Notes: generated by a model not told the origin, from the sequence alone. A stretch of 64,000 nucleotides of DNA from Symmetrospora coprosmae (GCA_008802785.1 VUYT01000006.1:682001-746000), one strand, 5' to 3'. Positions 37,461 to 50,173 are shown, counted from the stretch's first letter. A program made the numbers and translations.

Positions 37461-38888
37461 CTAGAGCAAGGTCTCCCCTGCAATGGCACGAGCAATCGGT
37501 CAGTACGGCCTTCGAGGGGATCCAGTGCTCTCTGTCGCAGACCCACCAATGGCGGAGCGGACGAGCGAGCGCCCAATGTTGACCGTGGCCGCAACGGCCT
37601 TCTCGTCCTCTGCGCTGATGGACGGGTTGACCTCCATGATGTCGAGCGAGACGAGGAGGTTGGTCTCTGCGATGCTCTCGACAATGTAGTGGCTCTCGCG
37701 AAACGTGAGGCCGCCCCGGACAGGGGTGCCCGTGCTGGGCGCGACGGTCGGGTCGCACGCGTCCACGTCGAACGACAGGTGGATCGGCCGGTCCCGGTTC
37801 GGATTCACGTGGTCCAGCGCCATCTCGACGACTTTGCCAATGCCGTGCTTGTCGACGTCGTGCATCGAGAAGGCCTTAATCTCTGTGGGTGGATAAAGTG
37901 ACGAATACGCGTCAGATCCGCTTCAACGCTGCGGCGAGGCGCAGGCGCAATGCAATCATGCGCACTGTTCTCGCGGAGGATCTTCTTTTCGGGCGCGTCG
38001 ACATCGCGCAACCCAATGTACACGAGGCGGTCGGCTCTGAGCAGCGGCTTGATCCAGTCGAACTCGGGGAGGTCGGTCCCGGGCAGGCCGAGCAGGAACG
38101 AGATGGGACATCCGTGTATGTTTCCCGTGTCTGTCGTCTCGGGTGTGTTGATGTCCTGTATGGGTTGTATTGTATGCAGGTTGCAGGACTGGGTGAGCTC
38201 GCATCAATTCTTACGTGGTGATGTTGCGCCACTCACGGCATGGGCATCGATCCAGATCAGGCACGCGTCAGGATACTTGCGGAACGTCCCAGAGACTGTT
38301 CCCATTGCCTGCGGTATACCAGAGGAGGTGTCAGCCCGGTGCCTGCTGATCTGGCCATATTCCTGCTCCAAAAAGCCGAATAACGCACGAGGGAGTGATC
38401 TCCGCCGAGCGTTAGAGCAAGGTCACCCTTGTCCGCAGCCTCAAAGACAGCCTCGGCGAGGTCCTTGCTGGCCTTCGAGCTGTTGTATGAGTGCATGTCA
38501 GGACTCCCCATCTTCGTGACCTGCGCTTAGGACACGGCCCGGCAGGACGGACGGAACGCACACGTATCTCGGCCGCTTCAGGATGCCAATGGGTTGGTCT
38601 TCGGCATCTGGAGGCGCCTCGAAGTGGAGCTTGTCGTTCAGCTGGGCCTTCCAGCCGAGCTGTTCGATGTCCTGGAGCAGTCCAGCGTCGAGCAGGCGCT
38701 GAGGACCAATGTCGACTCCGCTGCGCCCCTGGCCTGTCGAGGGTTAGATGAAAGGAACACAGACACGATGGCGTCAGACACGCTCTCTTCGCAGCTGTTG
38801 CTGGGGATCTCGCACCTCCGGAGAATCCAGCCGAAATGACTGAACAGGTTCTTGGCTCCTTGAGCCACCTGGAAGCGACGCTCGTCAT
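37461..38888 (-). CDS. CAR1: Arginase
   Basis: Seven exons: 38816-38888, 38564-38733, 38389-38520, 38237-38308, 37966-38155, 37547-37882, 37461-37477, giving 329 aa, a normal arginase length. Start region: [20 protein letters not shown]. Manganese ligands are all present: LGGDHSL, WIDAHADINTP and [11 protein letters not shown]. The substrate-loop region [17 protein letters not shown] and the closing LDIMEVNP and GETLL are also intact. Arginase splits arginine into ornithine and urea. The last exon adds only 17 nt, encoding GETLL after its first bases; this ending is conserved in fungal arginases and supports the tiny exon. A second urea-releasing gene, DAL2-DAL3, lies about 8.5 kb to the left. 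Confidence 0.94.
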
Positions 38889-39264
38889 TCTGCCAGAGAG
38901 GCCTCGAGGAAGGGAGGGTGGCTGCACAGACGCGAGTGTGGTATATGCGATGCTTGTGCCAATTGGAGCAGATGAGAGACGGAGCAGAGCAGAGCAGAGC
39001 AGAGCACATCCCCCTTGTGTGCGACTCGTCTGCACGAGTAAGGTCATGTGACAGACGCCCAGGCACAATCGCACGCAGAAAGCACATGGCAGATGAAGAC
39101 ACAAGGGGAAGCTTGAAGGCTAGCTCGACTCAGCGCACTCGTATCTAATATACTCTTTCTTCGGAACGCTACGAGGGCGCGTTGGTCGGATCCCGTGAAG
39201 AGCCGCTGCCGCCTTCCTCAGTCTGGCCGTCGGAAGCTCGTGCATGATGACACTTGCAAGCGCC
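38889..39264. other. Intergenic upstream of arginase
   Basis: This 376-bp interval lies between tandem minus-strand genes and should include the arginase promoter. An (AGAGC) run occurs at about 38985-39004. No GATA-type cluster stood out by eye. Confidence 0.4.
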
Positions 39265-41095
39265 TCACATGGCCATGGCGGCCGCAGCCCATCCTTCCTC
39301 AGTAGCCTGCTTCATGACGCGCAGCGTCGTCTCTGCATGTCCAATGTCATTGTGACCCTGCAGTTATCCGCGCAGCGACGGCCGTCAGAAGATGCGGTCG
39401 TCAAAAGCTCGTCCAAATCGGCACCCAGCTCACCCCGCTCACTGTTTCCAGATGGAAGACCCGAGGAGATCGTCCGTCCTCCTGTCTGAGACGCAGCTCT
39501 GGCCTTGAGGATGTTCGAAGCGTTGCGTGCGCCCCTAATGCGAGGGAAGAAACGCTGTGTCCTGGAGCGCCTTCGAGCAGACGGTTGAAGAGTGTGCGCG
39601 AGTGAGTGGAGGTGATGCTGAGATCGTTGAGTGCATGTGCTAGCATGATAGGGCATTCAACATTCTGGGAACGGGATGTAGTGCGCATCGTGAGCCCTTT
39701 CATCCAGCCATCGGCAGAGTCACCTCCCTGACCTGAATGACGCTCAGCGAATCGAAATGCGTCCGAAGATGGCTCGCGAGGTGGTCTGCGAGACCGATCT
39801 CTTAGTATCCAGTTGTACTTGCACTTGGAACGTGCACAGACCACTCACCCGCCAGGCGCGGAAAGTACGCCAAAGGCTGCAAGATGGGCACGATCATAGC
39901 CAGCCTGTACGTCAGGAGTAAGCTGCGAATCGATGCGAAAGGCGCCGTGAGAATCAGAGCGCGTGGCCGTATGCCTGCGCACAGATCACAGTAATCAGCT
40001 CGGAGCGATGCACACAGACATTAACGAGACATACTCTCCCGTACCAGCCGGTCTCCGGCCAAAGCTGTAGCTACGCCCGTTCCGAGCGAGTGCCCAACGA
40101 CGACGATCTGACTCGCTGGCACTCCTTTGATTTCAGTGAGCCAGTCCCACGCCGATCGCGCATCATCGACCAGCCCTTCTTCGGTCGGCGAGATGTGCTT
40201 CGATGAGTCTGCAAAGCCTCGGTAGTCGATCGCGAGCACATTCATGTTGAGCTCGCCCGCGCTCGCGAGTCGCGCCAGCAGGAGCCGCTTCGAGGCTAAG
40301 CGGGACGCGGCATTGCCATGTAGGTAAAGCATGGTACGATGTCCCGGGTCGCTGAGGATGGGCAAGTGAACATTCAGCCCGAATCGCCGTCACTGCCTTT
40401 CCCCGACGCACCGCAAGGCCTCGTCGAAGACCGCACTGGAGAGGTTGGCGCTAAGCTTGTACTTGCTCCGAAAACTGTGTGGCATGACGTGCCAGGCACC
40501 TGTCGTGATGACTCTGCTTCAGCAGGAGGTCTGGTAGGGCCCGAGACCATCGGACAAGCGCTTACCGAGGGTGATTCCATCCTTGCCCTGAATTTGCAAG
40601 TTTCGAACGCTACTTGCTGATGAGACAGAAGAGACTGTCAATTCTTAGGTCCCTTGAGCTGGCCAGGCCACAGTGCTTACGTCCAAAGCCTGCTCTCGGA
40701 CGGGTGTAATAAATCAGCTCCCATATTGCCGCTGCATGAGCCCTCTGCGACATTCGCAATGTACCATAAACTTCCGGTAGATCGTATCTTGACTATGCCA
40801 GCATGCATAGAGGGGAAGCGTGAGCTAGTGGTGCGGCAGGGGTGTTGTTCCCGCTTTGCGGTCTAAGCGTTCGCGTACAAAGAGTGGCCAGCGCGCTTTG
40901 TGCAGGAAGATGAGGCTGCAGACGCAATACCGGTATTGAGAAGTCAGGGATGGCATTCTGCAGATATGATGGATGCGACACGGGCGGGCCTTACTGTGTT
41001 TGAATGTTTGGCGATGCGAGGGAGATGAGGAAGAGTGCATAGGATGCCAAGAGACCGCCAAAGAGGTGGAAAGCGACACTGAAGGAGCGAGGCAT
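39265..41095 (-). CDS. ABHD12/Bem46-like alpha/beta-hydrolase, membrane-anchored
   Basis: Eleven exons: 40995-41095, 40879-40915, 40765-40792, 40681-40689, 40566-40616, 40412-40499, 40035-40351, 39849-39974, 39733-39785, 39443-39664, 39265-39357, giving 374 aa. An N-terminal membrane span (FGGLLASYALFLISLA) leads to SRYDLPEVYGFGP and LGAWHVMPHSF, typical of ABHD12-type enzymes. Catalytic parts: oxyanion region LYLHGNAASR, nucleophile VVGHSLG, Asp candidate in AHALNDLSI and His in TGHNDIG. The family includes (lyso)phospholipid and monoacylglycerol hydrolases; the substrate here is unknown. Exon 4 is 9 nt long and completes YGFGP. The start at 41095 is the first Met before the membrane span; the frame is open further upstream. 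Confidence 0.82.
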
Positions 41096-41639
41096 GTCGG
41101 AGAGCGCCAGGCGTCTGCCGTCGTGGTCGGCACTGAGCTTTGCTCGAAGTGGTGTTTTGAGCAGGGGTCAGAGGGTGAATCTTCGGCAATCACGATCGCG
41201 AGCAGGAGCCCTAGGACAAAGGTGCAGGTCGGACCGGAGATAGAGATGGACAGTGGAGACAGAAGAGGAAGAGAAGTACTGGCTGTCAGTGCCAGCGACC
41301 ATTAGCAGCAGCGAGGTGTTGTTCGTCAGTCATCATGTAGAAAAGCCGTCAGACGGCCCACGCCAGTGCAAAAGCGAAAGGTCAGGAGAATGTCAGTGAC
41401 AGCGCGCATACAGTAGGCCGCATTGCTAGCATCATGTAGCGTACATCTGTAAGATGAAATGTACAGAGCTCCGGAGATGGCGAGAGGGAAAGAAGCCTTT
41501 CGGTGGGAGTCGCGACCTCGCTCCCTCCCTCCCGTTGAGAACCTCTGCGGGTCTCCCTTCTGCCATTCTGCATACGTTGACATTGACAGGACAGAGCAGG
41601 ATATCCGCAATCGCATTCGCATTCGCATTCGCATTCGCC
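41096..41639. other. Divergent interval, ABHD12-like / PCF11
   Basis: This 544-bp interval lies between divergent starts. The frame of PCF11 is open back to an ATG at 41454, so a longer PCF11 N-terminus is possible; the hexamer repeat at 41613-41638 would then be translated as Ala-Phe repeats. I prefer the 41640 start. Confidence 0.4.
41613..41638. repeat. (GCATTC)4 immediately before the PCF11 ATG
   Basis: Four copies of the hexamer end two bases before the chosen start codon. Length changes here would alter the leader directly next to the start codon, or, if the 41454 start is used, a poly(Phe-Ala) run. Confidence 0.85.
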
Positions 41640-44600
41640 ATGTACGGCTCATTTCAGCAACAGCCGCAACCGCCCTCCTTCCCACCTGCTGGCTCACCGG
41701 CGCCCGTGAGCCCGCCAGGCTACGGCCATGCGCATCAGCAGCAGCAGCAATACCCGTACGGACAGCAGCAACAGCAATCGCAACCACCGCATACGCCGCA
41801 GTACCCGCCTGCACCACCATATGGAGCCGGTCCGCCTCAGCCGCCGCCTGCTTATGCCGCCCAGCAGTCTCAGCAGCCACCAGCGCAGCAGCAACGTCCC
41901 TGGAACCTTTCGGACCCAACTGTCTTTCAAGGCTACTTCGCACACGAGCTGCGTTCACTCACCTTCAACAGCAAGCCCATCATCAACAGCCTCACCATGC
42001 TGGCTCACGAGTTCTCGAATCTCGGCCACGTCGTCGCGCAGTGCCTCGAAGACCACATCAGACAGGTGAGCGAGGGAGGCTCTTGCATCGGCATCGGCAC
42101 ACATATCCCCCGCGGTAGCATGCCACGTCTCTCGCGCTCGTCCGCAGTGCCTGTCATAGGTGAGTCTCTGCAGAAGGGGCCCGCGCTGCGCTGATACCAT
42201 CGAGTGCAGATTTGCTGATGCACACAACGATTCTTCATCTCCCTACATTGGCTCACCCGCCGCATTGATATAATCTCGTTCGCCATGTCATGTTGTAGAG
42301 CTCGGAACGCTACGCTGCGCCATCGCTTTTACTGCTTTGCGTACCACGGCGTTCCCTGTTTTGTCCTCTAAGCCATGCTCAACGGGTCTCACCGGAAAGC
42401 AGGGGCGACGCGACGCTTGTGTTGACCGCGGACGCTGTCTTGAGACTTGTGCTGGCAGCAGCTCTCCTCCTGACAGAGAGGATGGTTGGTGTACTAAGCC
42501 CGTGGCAGCCAAGTCACTGACAGCCGCAGGGAGAGCGCCTGAACTGCGTGGCGATGCCTGAACACTTCTGCTCGCCCATCTATCTCCATCGCCACCTTCC
42601 TTACAGGGGCGCAGTTGACTGACGCTGAACAATATTTCATACTGCCCACCGACCATACTCCTGCCGTCTCCCCACTCACACTTCCTTCGCTCGCGTCCCC
42701 TTTTCCTTCTACTCCTCCCTCGCTTCCTGGACTACCCTCTCTCCTCGACTGAGCAGACCCACCCGACCACGAAGCTTCCGTCGCTGTACCTCCTGGACTC
42801 GATCTGCAAGAACATTGGGGCTCCGTACACCTCTCTCTTTGCAAGCACAATCGACCGGATTCTGCTCTCGGCCTACTAGTGTGTCCTCACTTCCCGATCT
42901 GACAAGTAGCTCGCGGGACTGTTGGGACTGACCCGTCTCCACTGACATCCCGTCCTGTCCGCTCTGCCAACAGCGAGGTCGACCAGTCCACGCGCACAAA
43001 GCTAGAAGAACTTGTCACGACATGGCGGACAGGTGGACCAGGCGGGCGCGAGCTCTTCCCTCTCACATCAGACGCGCCACCAGGCACCCGGCCGGCTCAG
43101 CAGATTATCGAAGAGAGCATCTTTGGCCGCCCACCGCCTCCTCTGCCTCCGCAGCATCCGCAGCCGCCTCAGCATTTGCACTATGCGTCGCCTCCTCCGC
43201 ATCTGCCCCAGCGGCACGACAGTCCTCAGGCGCCCTCGTACGCTCAATCCCCACCACCGCAGTCGCAGTCGCAGCCGCCGGCGCGTCCGTACTACCCGCC
43301 GCCGCCTCAGGCGCTCCATCCACCTCAGCCGCCCGCGCACTACGGCTCGGCGTCTCCGCCTCCGATGCCTGCCGCTGCGTATCCCGCGCAGCACCAGGCT
43401 CCTGCTCAGTACCCCCATGCACCCGCTCCGTACGCCCAGCCTCGCCCGCCGTATCAGCAGCCTGCAGCGCCACAGCAGCAGCCGCGGCCGCCGACTCCGC
43501 CTCAGCGCTCGCAGGCGGCCATCAATGCGGAGGACAAGGCTGCAGTACTTGTCGACTTGCGAAAGCTGCTCGCGTACCGCAATGACCTGGCCGCGACGAA
43601 CCCGGCAGACCGCAAGAATGCAGATCAGATCGTGACGCTGAAGGCGGTGAGAAATGGGCAGCTTTACCAGAGACAGGCCAAGGCAGACGACCAGAGCTGA
43701 TAGAGTTGTTTATCTTCGCTCTCGATTCTCGCGATGTTCTGCGGACCCGGCTACCAGCTCGAAAGCCTGGTTCTGAATACTCAGCTGGGCCAGACGCAGA
43801 TCGCGCAAATCAGGGGACAGCTCCAACGCCTCGCGCCGCCTCCCGCAGGCCAGCACCCTGGCCGTACAGCCACGCCGCCAGTCATGATTCCCAAGCTGGA
43901 GCCGCTGGACGAAGACCACGGGCGCGGGCCAAAGCGTCAGCGCATGATGTCGCCCCCGCCACCGCAGCCGCAGCACTACCTCCAGCCTGGCGGAGCAGGC
44001 TACGGAGCACGGACCGACTCGCCCCTGCCGCCTGGGACCGATCTGGCATCGCTCACCTCGCTGTTGAACCCTAGCATCCTGCGCACGGCATCGGCGTCTG
44101 CCAACTTCAGACCAAGTGCCACGCCGCCTCCTACATCGTTGATGCCCTCGCAGTGGGGAAGCTACCCATCAGCGGGCACGACACAGGCGTCCACGCCCAT
44201 CCCGGCGCCCGCCAGTCTCGGTAACGGCCACGGACTCGCTAGCAGCAACCCATCCCTCGCCAGCGCGCTAGCCAATCTCGACCCGAAGCTCCTCGCGACG
44301 TTCACGTCAGCAGCGCAAGCGACTTCGGACGCCGCTGCGCGCCTCGAGGCGCGGAAAGCGGACGCGCACGCCTTGGCCGCGTACGAGCACCACCGCGAGC
44401 ACTTCGCCGTCGAGCTGCGGAACGCCGACATTGCGCGCTACAGGCCGGGCGCGGCTGCGCTCATCCAGGACGCCATGCCGCTCCGGTGCAAGCAGTGCAG
44501 CAACAGGTACCTGGACTCGCCCGTGGGCAAGGAGCGCCTCGCCAGAGACCTCGACAGACATCTCAGGATATCGCGGCGGTATACCGAAGGGATCGGCGCA

Positions 44601-45081
44601 CAGCGTGCTGTCGGCCGCAACTGGTTTGCAACTGAGGAGGTCAGTCCCCTCGTTGCCTCTGCTCCCACCGTGTCCTTCCGAGAGCTAAATTGGACTCGCT
44701 CTTTCGGTCTTCTTCACACCGTGCAGGAATGGGTGCTGCCCAACTCGGCGCCCAAGCCCACCGAGGCTGTCATCAAGACTGAAGAGGCGAAGCGCAAGGC
44801 TGCCGACCGGGCCGAGCTGCTGAACCAGACTGTCAGAGTCCCAGAGGCAGCTGCAGCGGACGAGGAAGTTGGACGATGCCCGATCTGCAAAGAGCTGTTC
44901 AAGAACGAATACTCGGAGGACGAGGAGGATTGGGTCTGGAGAAACGCTGTTGCGAAGGATGGCAAGGTACGCTTTCGGTTTACACAATCGAGACTCGGCG
45001 ATTCCCCGCTCACTTGCGCTTTGCATTCGCCTGCAGTACTACCATGCCTCGTGTTTGGCCGAGCAAGCCGGAGATGCCTGA
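41640..45081 (+). CDS. PCF11: PCF11, pre-mRNA cleavage/termination factor
   Basis: Exons: 41640-42065, 42757-42878, 42974-43646, 43758-44639, 44727-44966, 45037-45081, giving 795 aa. A Pro/Gln-rich start precedes the CTD-interacting domain (residues about 85-225): FQGYFAHELRSLTFNSKPII, then KLPSLYLLDSICKNIGAPYT and LEELVTTWRTGG. A long Pro/Gln/Ala-rich middle leads to the two zinc fingers: CKQC...LDRHLRISRRY and CPICKELF...YYHASCLAE, which frame the WVLPNS region that binds Clp1. Pcf11 binds the phosphorylated RNA polymerase II tail and couples 3'-end cleavage to termination. Intron 1 is 691 bp, far longer than its neighbours. An in-frame ATG at 41454 is an alternative start. Confidence 0.92.
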
Positions 45082-45348
45082 TGGTCGCTTGGTCTCGATG
45101 AGCCTGAGCATGCCAAAACGATGCTGTACTTTCACGACTGAAACGCACACTGCCACGTTGGCTGATTACACAATGGGTCTGCGCCGCACAACCAATTGCA
45201 CGAACGGCAGCAGCGAAGATCGAAAATGATGGTCCCTTGTAAAACGCGTTGAGAACTGATGGAGGTGCACAGTCTAATCGCTTGACTGGCTACTGCTTGC
45301 TTGCTGTATTTGTTGTGTTTGACCTCCTGCGCATTTTGACTGACGCTC

Positions 45349-48300
45349 TCAGATGCAGAGAAGATGAATCTGCGAATGGCAGGAGTATGCCCGTCAGAAA
45401 CAGACCAATGAGACCGACAGCCAAGGACAAACCGGACCCAGCTCACCTCCCCGTACGCCTCTTCCTGACTTTGAATCTTCATGAGCCCTCTGGTAGCAAG
45501 CACGAGGACCTCTGTATGCTTCAAAACGGCCAGATCAGCTGAATACGCCGGGTGGAGATACCAGAGAGCAGGAAACGCACGGTAGAAGGCCGCAGCGGCG
45601 ATGGTAGGATTGGACCCGACCACGGGGGCGATGTCGCTGAGGTGCAGTCTTCCACTCTCGGCCTGCGCGACATTCCGAGCGTAATCCAAAAAGCGCCTGC
45701 AATTGGAAGCGGGCAATGATCAGCTGCGGCTATGCGTCCGAGGCCACGCACAGGACACTTCGCTACTCACGCAGTCTGCTCCTGCGATCGTGCGACCCTC
45801 GTCTGCGAGTCGTCCGCGCTGCTGCTGTACCGGGACGAGGAGAGCGAGTCTGTCCTGATGCGCCTGTCGGAGCCTGACGCGTTGCTTCTCTTCAGTTCGT
45901 TGCGCTGGGCATCTCGCGACACGCTGCCGCCATCTCGATCAGTGGTCGCGCGACCTCGCTCGGCATCGTATCCGTCCCCTGACGCTGGCAGGTAGTCGTT
46001 ATCGTCTCCCAGCAGTGGCATCGAGCCTTGTCTGCACTCTCGGTCGAGGGGAGTGGGCGAGCGACGCGCGACACCGGGAAGGTCGCGAAATGCGGAAGAT
46101 GACCGCGAGTGACCACTACTAAGGATCGGGGAAGGCCAGCGAGGTCAGCAAGAGCCTAGCCACAACAGGATGCGTTACTCCAAGGTGACACCTACCGGAT
46201 CCTCTCGGGCGTGCCGCCGACGATACTGTGCCTAATGGACAAGTCTCGCGCCGACGAACTTGCCTCAGCGCCCGGTACTGTCCGGCAATATCCACATCAG
46301 CATGCCGGTCGTTCGTCGGCCTTGCCCGGGGCTGTGGCGTTCACTCACCCAGCACGCTCGAGTAATCCTCCGGCGCAGGCTTCATCCAGGGCATCTGCTG
46401 CGAGTACGACACGCTCGCTGAACGCTGTCGGCCTCTTCCGATCTCGCCTTCGCCGCCGATGTGCGACAGGGCGCGACTCCTGCCCCGACCCCGCTCGACG
46501 CTCGAAGGGACGGCTGAGCCCTCTCGCAGTGGCCTTGCGTCTGGCGAACGACGGAAAGAATGGAAAGCAGTCAGCGCAGCACAGCCGCCGCATGGATCGG
46601 CAGAAGCTTTCAGCCCACCATAGTCTCCAGCAGGCGCATCGGGCCCGGAATCGCCGGCTCCACCATCGAAACCGTCCTGGTAGTCGAGGGGATCGTATCC
46701 GCCAGGTCCGAGCGAAGCGGCTCTACCGGCTGCACCGCGCCCCAGGGCAGACGACACGGCTGTGCCCTCTCGGTCGCGCCTGCGCCGCTCAATGACGTCG
46801 TCCTGGTCTCGTGTGCGCTTGCCCAGCACAGCATCATCACCGTTACCTGCGTCCGCCCGTCCGGCCGGCCCCGCTACTGTAGTGCGACTCTTTCGCTCTG
46901 GCGATTGCCATGGCATCAGTCGGCAAGCTGGAGCACCAGCGATGTTGAGCAAGCTTACCTCGCTTCTCCGGCTCTTTCACCAAGTGTGCAATGCTGTACG
47001 CGTCTTTGAGGACTGTCATCGTTGTCCAGGCGAAAGAAGAGGTCTCATCAGCCTCGATGCATTAGAGGGAGCTTGAGGATCGACCCACATTCGACCAGCA
47101 GCGGCGCTCCGACGCCTTTCGGCACGCCGCTCATCATCTGCAGCGCCCTCGCCCTGTGCACCTTCTCGTACTCTGCGCGCTCGGCAGCACGGTTCATGCT
47201 CTTCATCTCTGCGCTGTATGCGTCCCGCGCACGCTGCAGGTCCTTGGTCTCGAGCATGATGACGTCGTCCTCGAGCACCTTGTGCGCCTTCTTGCTCCTG
47301 CTCCTGCTCGCTGCCTTGCGCTTCTTCTTGTCGGTCGATGGCGGCGGGGTGGGGAGCACAGAAGCGGCGCGCTCGCTCTCGTTGCCGTCTGCACGGGCTG
47401 CAGAGCCCTCTCGCAGGCGGATGGGAGGGCCCGCTCGATCCGCGTCGAGCCCAAGCGGCGCGTCCAGCTCGCCGGCGCCGAAGTCGTGGCCCCCGCCGCC
47501 GTGGTCGTGATCGTGGGTGTGGTCAACGCCCATGCCGAGGTCGACATCGAAAGCCATCCCGGCCGCGGCGAACCGATCCGCCTCGCCTTCGTGGTCTCCT
47601 TCGCGCGGCGGGCTGGGTGGCAGAGTGCCGTGTCGTCCCAACCCGACAGAGCTCGACCCCTCGTAGCGGCCCGTGCCGCTCGCGCGGTCCGTCGAGGGAA
47701 GCAGTCCGCTCGCAGCGCCGGCTCCTGCGCTACTGGACCGTGCGCGGCGGGCGGCGAGGGCGGGTGGAAGTTTGAGGTTGTGCGTCTCCTCGAGGTCTAG
47801 CCCGAGCTCGAAATTGGCGTCACCCATTTCCACCTGGAAAAGGAGGCAAGCAGATAGGACGAGGCCGGAGAACTTGAGCAGGTGGACAGGAAGGTAGGAA
47901 ACAACAGTCAGGATCCGAGGCAAGCGCACCTGATCGTAACCATACTCTTGAGGTTCAAACATGTCCTCCTGCATGTTCAGGTGGGCAGGAAGGGTAATGT
48001 CCTCCTCTCGAGCCTGTTGTTTGACATTTGTCAGTGGTCCTACTCAAGGGCTCGCAACATCAGGTTCGACTCACTGTCGTAGCTGTGGCCTTCCTCGCGG
48101 CAGGCTTCTTCTCCCTTTTCGCCCTCGATGCAGCCGCACCTTCCCTGTACTCCTCATCTGTCGCAGGCAACAGAGATGAAGGAGAACACAGCTACCTCAG
48201 CGTCGCCCTTCTCTCCGGCGTTACAGCAGCAGCAGAGCAAGCCCACCGTCGTCCCCTGCACCGCGAACAGAGCCAATCTCGAACTCGTCATCGAGGCCCG

Positions 48301-49532
48301 GCGAGCCTTGCCCTTGCGCTCGACCTCGCTCTGCCGGATGTCCGCGCAATTCGTCTTCCAGCGCTTGCCATGCGAGGTCATCGATACCCTGTGTGTATTG
48401 CAGAACGGAAGAGCGGGCAAGAGGACGTGACGCGAAGAATGCGAGTCTGGAAGAGATCAGCCCTGAGCGAATCGGGCGGTCCCGAGAGGTACCCACCCCA
48501 AACAGCATCGCTCCTCCGCGTCTAGGCGCACCAAGGCCAAAAGCACCTCCCCGTGCGGCCCGCCCAGTAGTTGCTCCACCCTCCGCGCCGCCTCCATCTT
48601 GGTCTCCAAAGCCCGCATCAAGGAGCATAAGGTCCTCGTCCCTGTCCCTGCGGAGGTTGATGGCGTCTACGCGCCCGCGCTCCTTGTGCGCATCCTGGTC
48701 GATCCCGCCGACTGCGCCCTTGTTTGCCGTGCCAAACGCAGCACCGCCAGCTAGTGCATGCGCGTGCTTCCCGCCAGCTGTAGGATCCAGCAACCCGCTG
48801 CCTGAGTCCCACATCTGCACGATGGCCTTGCGCAGTGCGGCGTGCGTTGAAGTCGTGTCTTGGTGCAGGAGGACGCACTGCGGGCGGAGCATAGAAGTGA
48901 GCGAGGAGCTCTTTCCGCTCCATAGGGGACGAGGGAAGCGTGCCACACCTGCTGAGAGTATACGCGCGTCACACCGAGCTGGGGCAGCAGGACGCGGGGC
49001 AGTGTCAGGCGCTGTGGCTTCTGAGGTCGCCCGCCCGCACAGCCGTGGACCGAGCTAGCCTCGGCAAGTGTGTGTGTTGCTTACCATCAGATTGCTGCTC
49101 AGGCGAAGAGCCTGTCGTCGTAAGCGTTACATGAGAAGCCGACCGCGAGGATGTCAGCTCGTTGGCATCGGGTTTTGGCAGACATGAGAGGTGGCCATCA
49201 GACGCACCAGCGGCTCGTCGGGCTCGATGAGCTTCTGACATGCTTTCGGCACGTTGCACGCGAGAACGTCCTTTTTGGAGAGTTTCTTGAAGCGCGTGTT
49301 TGACGTGCCGAGGGTCGCCGCGAGCCAGAATGTGCCGAGTCCTGGCGGGGCGGGTATATGTGAGCGTGCTGGAATAAGTCCCACTTGTGAGTATTGCCCG
49401 AGCACCCACCGCCTCGTCGCTTCCGGAGGAGCTCAGTGTCCTGCAGCGCGTCAAGCAGGGCAGCGCGTCAGCGCAGTCCCTAAGCCGTCCGTCCCGGGCG
49501 TCTTGTCTCCCATACGCGCGCACATAATACAT
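45349..49532 (-). CDS. REC8: REC8-type meiotic cohesin kleisin
   Basis: Seventeen exons: 49524-49532, 49411-49441, 49208-49341, 49085-49111, 48949-48978, 48497-48877, 48247-48388, 48075-48157, 47930-48013, 47089-47833, 46959-47012, 46349-46897, 46196-46277, 45771-46115, 45581-45696, 45447-45511, 45349-45369, giving 965 aa. The N-terminal kleisin domain reads MYYDTELLRKRRGGLGTFWL, then KKLSKKDVLACNVPKAC, EPDEPLALRLSSNLMLGVTR and VYSQQC, characteristic of Rec8 rather than mitotic Rad21. The C-terminal winged helix reads RFLDYARNVAQAESGRLHL, AAAAFYQVLVLATRGLMKI and EAYGEIHLL. In between is a disordered, Asp/Glu/Gly-rich linker of about 750 residues where separase cuts in this family. Rec8 holds sister chromatids together in meiosis, so the organism is likely able to undergo a sexual cycle. 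Confidence 0.92.
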
Positions 49533-49643
49533 GATGTCCGGTAACGAGGTTCGTCTTGAGCCGACGCGTTGCGTTCCGCGTTTGACGCGGTTCCTGTTTT
49601 GAGTGGATGCGCGGTGTCCGTGTCCGTGCTGCTGCTGAGCAGC

Positions 49644-49669
49644 AGAGAGAGAGAGAGAGGGAGAGAGAG
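49644..49669. repeat. (GA)n tract in REC8 upstream region
   Basis: A nearly pure GA dinucleotide run lies 112-137 bp upstream of the REC8 start as read on the minus strand, where it appears as CT. Confidence 0.85.
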
Positions 49670-50130
49670 CGTGCCGTTGACAGGGTTGACTCCCCTTCTG
49701 CTGTTGCCGAGACTGACGCCTCTCTCCTCGATATATGTATTGCCACTGGTTGGAGCGAAGGCAAGAGGCGAAGGAGGACGGGGAGGGAATGACTGCAGGG
49801 GGAGGAGGCCATAGCGCAGGGGGCGGTGGTGAGGTCACCGCCGTCAGATTAAAGGACGGAGAAGCGGAGACGGACGCGGAGACGGAGGTGGCGAAAAGGG
49901 AGGGGGAGGACGCGTCTGTGGGGGGAAAGGGATGCTCTGCGCTCTATACGGAAGGGATGCATCCACCCATCAGCGAGTGGAGTCAGCTTGGGAGCCATGG
50001 CCAAGTCAGCTGCAGCTGCAGCCGTACAGCGAGGCCTCGCAACGGACACACGCATGTCGCCGACACAAAGCCAGGCTAGAAAGGGGTGCATACGCGCACA
50101 ACAACATGTTCCCAGAGCCGCAATCCGACC

Positions 50131-50149
50131 CGATGCGATGCGATGCGAT
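50131..50149. repeat. (CGATG) run, about four copies
   Basis: The same pentamer as in the PMT1 upstream region recurs here, just past the 3' end of the PP2C gene. Confidence 0.8.
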
Positions 50150-50173
50150 CCCATCCCATCGAGCCCGCGCGCG

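Larger units (their letters stand above)
49533..50173. other. Intergenic upstream of REC8
   Basis: This 641-bp region upstream of REC8 holds a (GA)n tract at 49644-49669 and a (CGATG)4 run at 50131-50149. A Gly/Glu-rich plus-strand frame (49735-50079) is open but low complexity, and I do not call it. Confidence 0.4.

Noticed and set aside
39785-39805. Acceptor at TAAG (39801-39802) for the ABHD12-like exon 9
   Set aside because: TACTAAG is better read as the branch site; the CAG at 39786-39788 gives the same frame with a normal acceptor.
46196-46277. A short REC8 exon beginning at a TAG acceptor near 46247
   Set aside because: It gave a frame that did not continue into the next exon. The CAG acceptor before 46277 keeps an open, phase-correct path.
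49735-50079. 114-codon Gly/Glu-rich frame upstream of REC8
   Set aside because: Low-complexity composition and no conserved motif; it probably reflects GA-rich DNA.
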